Below are positions 5,479 through 6,285 of a stretch of DNA of 6,285 nt, piece by piece; within the stretch, counting starts at the first letter, position 1, and each line of letters begins with the position of its first letter. The notes beneath the pieces were generated by a model. The model was not told where the DNA came from, ran no database searches, and saw only the letters and a program-made list of their open reading frames with translations. Source of the stretch: Paracoccaceae bacterium (lineage in GTDB: Bacteria > Pseudomonadota > Alphaproteobacteria > Rhodobacterales > Rhodobacteraceae). The DNA lies in the NCBI GenBank assembly GCA_019090405.1, contig JAHRVZ010000191.1, forward strand, positions 1-6,285. Reading direction: 5' to 3'. The position numbers and the translations under genes were made by a program.

Positions 5479-6285
5479 ATGATTGGACTATCTGACGGCA
5501 ACACCGCCGGCCCTGCCACCGACCTGATTAAAGACACATCCGAAGCCACATTCATGGCCGATGTCATCGAAGCCTCAAATGAGGTTCCGGTTGTCGTTGA
5601 TTTCTGGGCGCCCTGGTGTGGCCCGTGTAAAACGCTTGGCCCGATACTTGAGAATGCGGTGACTGCTGCCAATGGTGCGGTCAAGATGGTCAAGCTGAAC
5701 GCGGATGACGCACAGGCAATTTGCGGTCAGTTGCAAATTCAGTCGCTGCCAACGGTTTTTGCGTTTTTCAAGGGCCAGCCCATTGATGGTTTTCAAGGCG
5801 CGCAGCCAGAATCCGAGGTCAAAGCCTTTATTGATCGGGTGATTGAAAAGTCAGGCGGAGAAGCCCCGGGCGCTGGTTTGGCCGAGGCCGTCGAGGCGGC
5901 AGAATCGATGCTGCAAGAGGGGGCCGCCGTGGACGCCGCGCAAACCTTTGCCGCCATTCTTGAGGAAGAACCGGACAATGCCGCCGCCTATGCCGGGCTT
6001 GTCCGGTCCCATATTGCGCTGGACGATCTGGATCAGGCCGAGGCCATTTTAAACGGCGCTTCGGCCGAAATATCAACCTCGCCCGAGCTTGAGGCGGCGC
6101 ATGCACAGCTTGATTTGGCCAAACAGGCTGCTGATGCTGGCCCGGTTGCCGAACTGACTGCGGCTGCCGAGGCCGAACCTGACAACCATCAGGTACGGTT
6201 CGATCTGGCGCTGGCTTTGCACGCCAATGGGCAAATCGAAGAGGCGGTTGCGCAACTGCTAGAACTGTTCCGCCGGGACCGTGAA
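5479..6285 (+). CDS. cnoX: CnoX/YbbN-type thioredoxin-TPR protein (3' end cut by window)
   Basis: The frame is open for 269 codons to the last base, so the gene is partial at its 3' end; the family usually has 280-310 residues, so some 20-40 are probably missing. Residues about 15-125 form a thioredoxin domain with VVDFWAPWCGPCK (Cys47 and Cys50) and the cis-proline in SLPT (Pro91). Residues from about 135 are alanine- and glutamate-rich helices typical of the TPR-like half of chaperedoxins. The family combines holdase chaperone activity with redox protection of substrates and works with DnaK and GroEL. E. coli CnoX lacks the first active-site cysteine, whereas this one has an intact CGPC and should be a working oxidoreductase, as reported for Caulobacter CnoX. 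An extra cysteine sits at 82. There is no signal peptide, so it is cytoplasmic. A thioredoxin-only label would be incomplete. Confidence 0.9.
   Translation, partial: MIGLSDGNTAGPATDLIKDTSEATFMADVIEASNEVPVVVDFWAPWCGPCKTLGPILENAVTAANGAVKMVKLNADDAQAICGQLQIQSLPTVFAFFKGQPIDGFQGAQPESEVKAFIDRVIEKSGGEAPGAGLAEAVEAAESMLQEGAAVDAAQTFAAILEEEPDNAAAYAGLVRSHIALDDLDQAEAILNGASAEISTSPELEAAHAQLDLAKQAADAGPVAELTAAAEAEPDNHQVRFDLALALHANGQIEEAVAQLLELFRRDRE

Overview
The window looks like chromosomal DNA of an alphaproteobacterium of the Rhodobacterales/Roseobacter type. The evidence is protein resemblance and arrangement: a Rhodobacter-type porin, a long-form GTP cyclohydrolase II overlapping a small YkuD-domain protein, an OmpR-type response regulator of the CenR kind, exonuclease III, and a CnoX-type thioredoxin/TPR protein with an intact WCGPC site. 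It reads as a core, densely packed region; I see no insertion sequence, integrase, tRNA, rRNA or CRISPR array. The genus cannot be fixed from the sequence.

Layout. Positions 1-214 hold a leader of unclear content with two inverted repeats. A porin gene follows (215-1192, +) and ends in a clean UUCG-loop terminator (1219-1249). A PLP-homeostasis gene of the yggS/PLPBP family follows (1296-1949, +). It converges on a minus-strand pair, ribA (3528-2437) and a YkuD-fold L,D-transpeptidase gene (2440-1946). That pair is translationally coupled through a TTGA stop/start overlap. The two convergent genes share the CTAG at the centre of a perfect 14-bp palindrome as their stop codons. A 159-bp divergent intergenic region separates ribA from the response regulator gene (3688-4374, +). 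After it comes a 231-bp gap with a 10-bp tandem repeat, an interleaved pair of inverted repeats (pseudoknot topology), a CCUCC stretch and a strong terminator. xth (4606-5391, +) and the start of cnoX (5479 to beyond the window end, +) complete the window.

How the genes relate. Porin, transpeptidase and a CenR-like regulator all concern the cell envelope, but they are separate transcription units and a functional link is only a hypothesis. ribA (flavin precursor) and yggS (PLP pool) are cofactor genes lying tail to tail. xth (base-excision repair) and cnoX (redox and holdase chaperone) are neighbours with a possible separate promoter for cnoX. The least explained stretch is 4406-4515, which could encode a small RNA or a structured 3' UTR.
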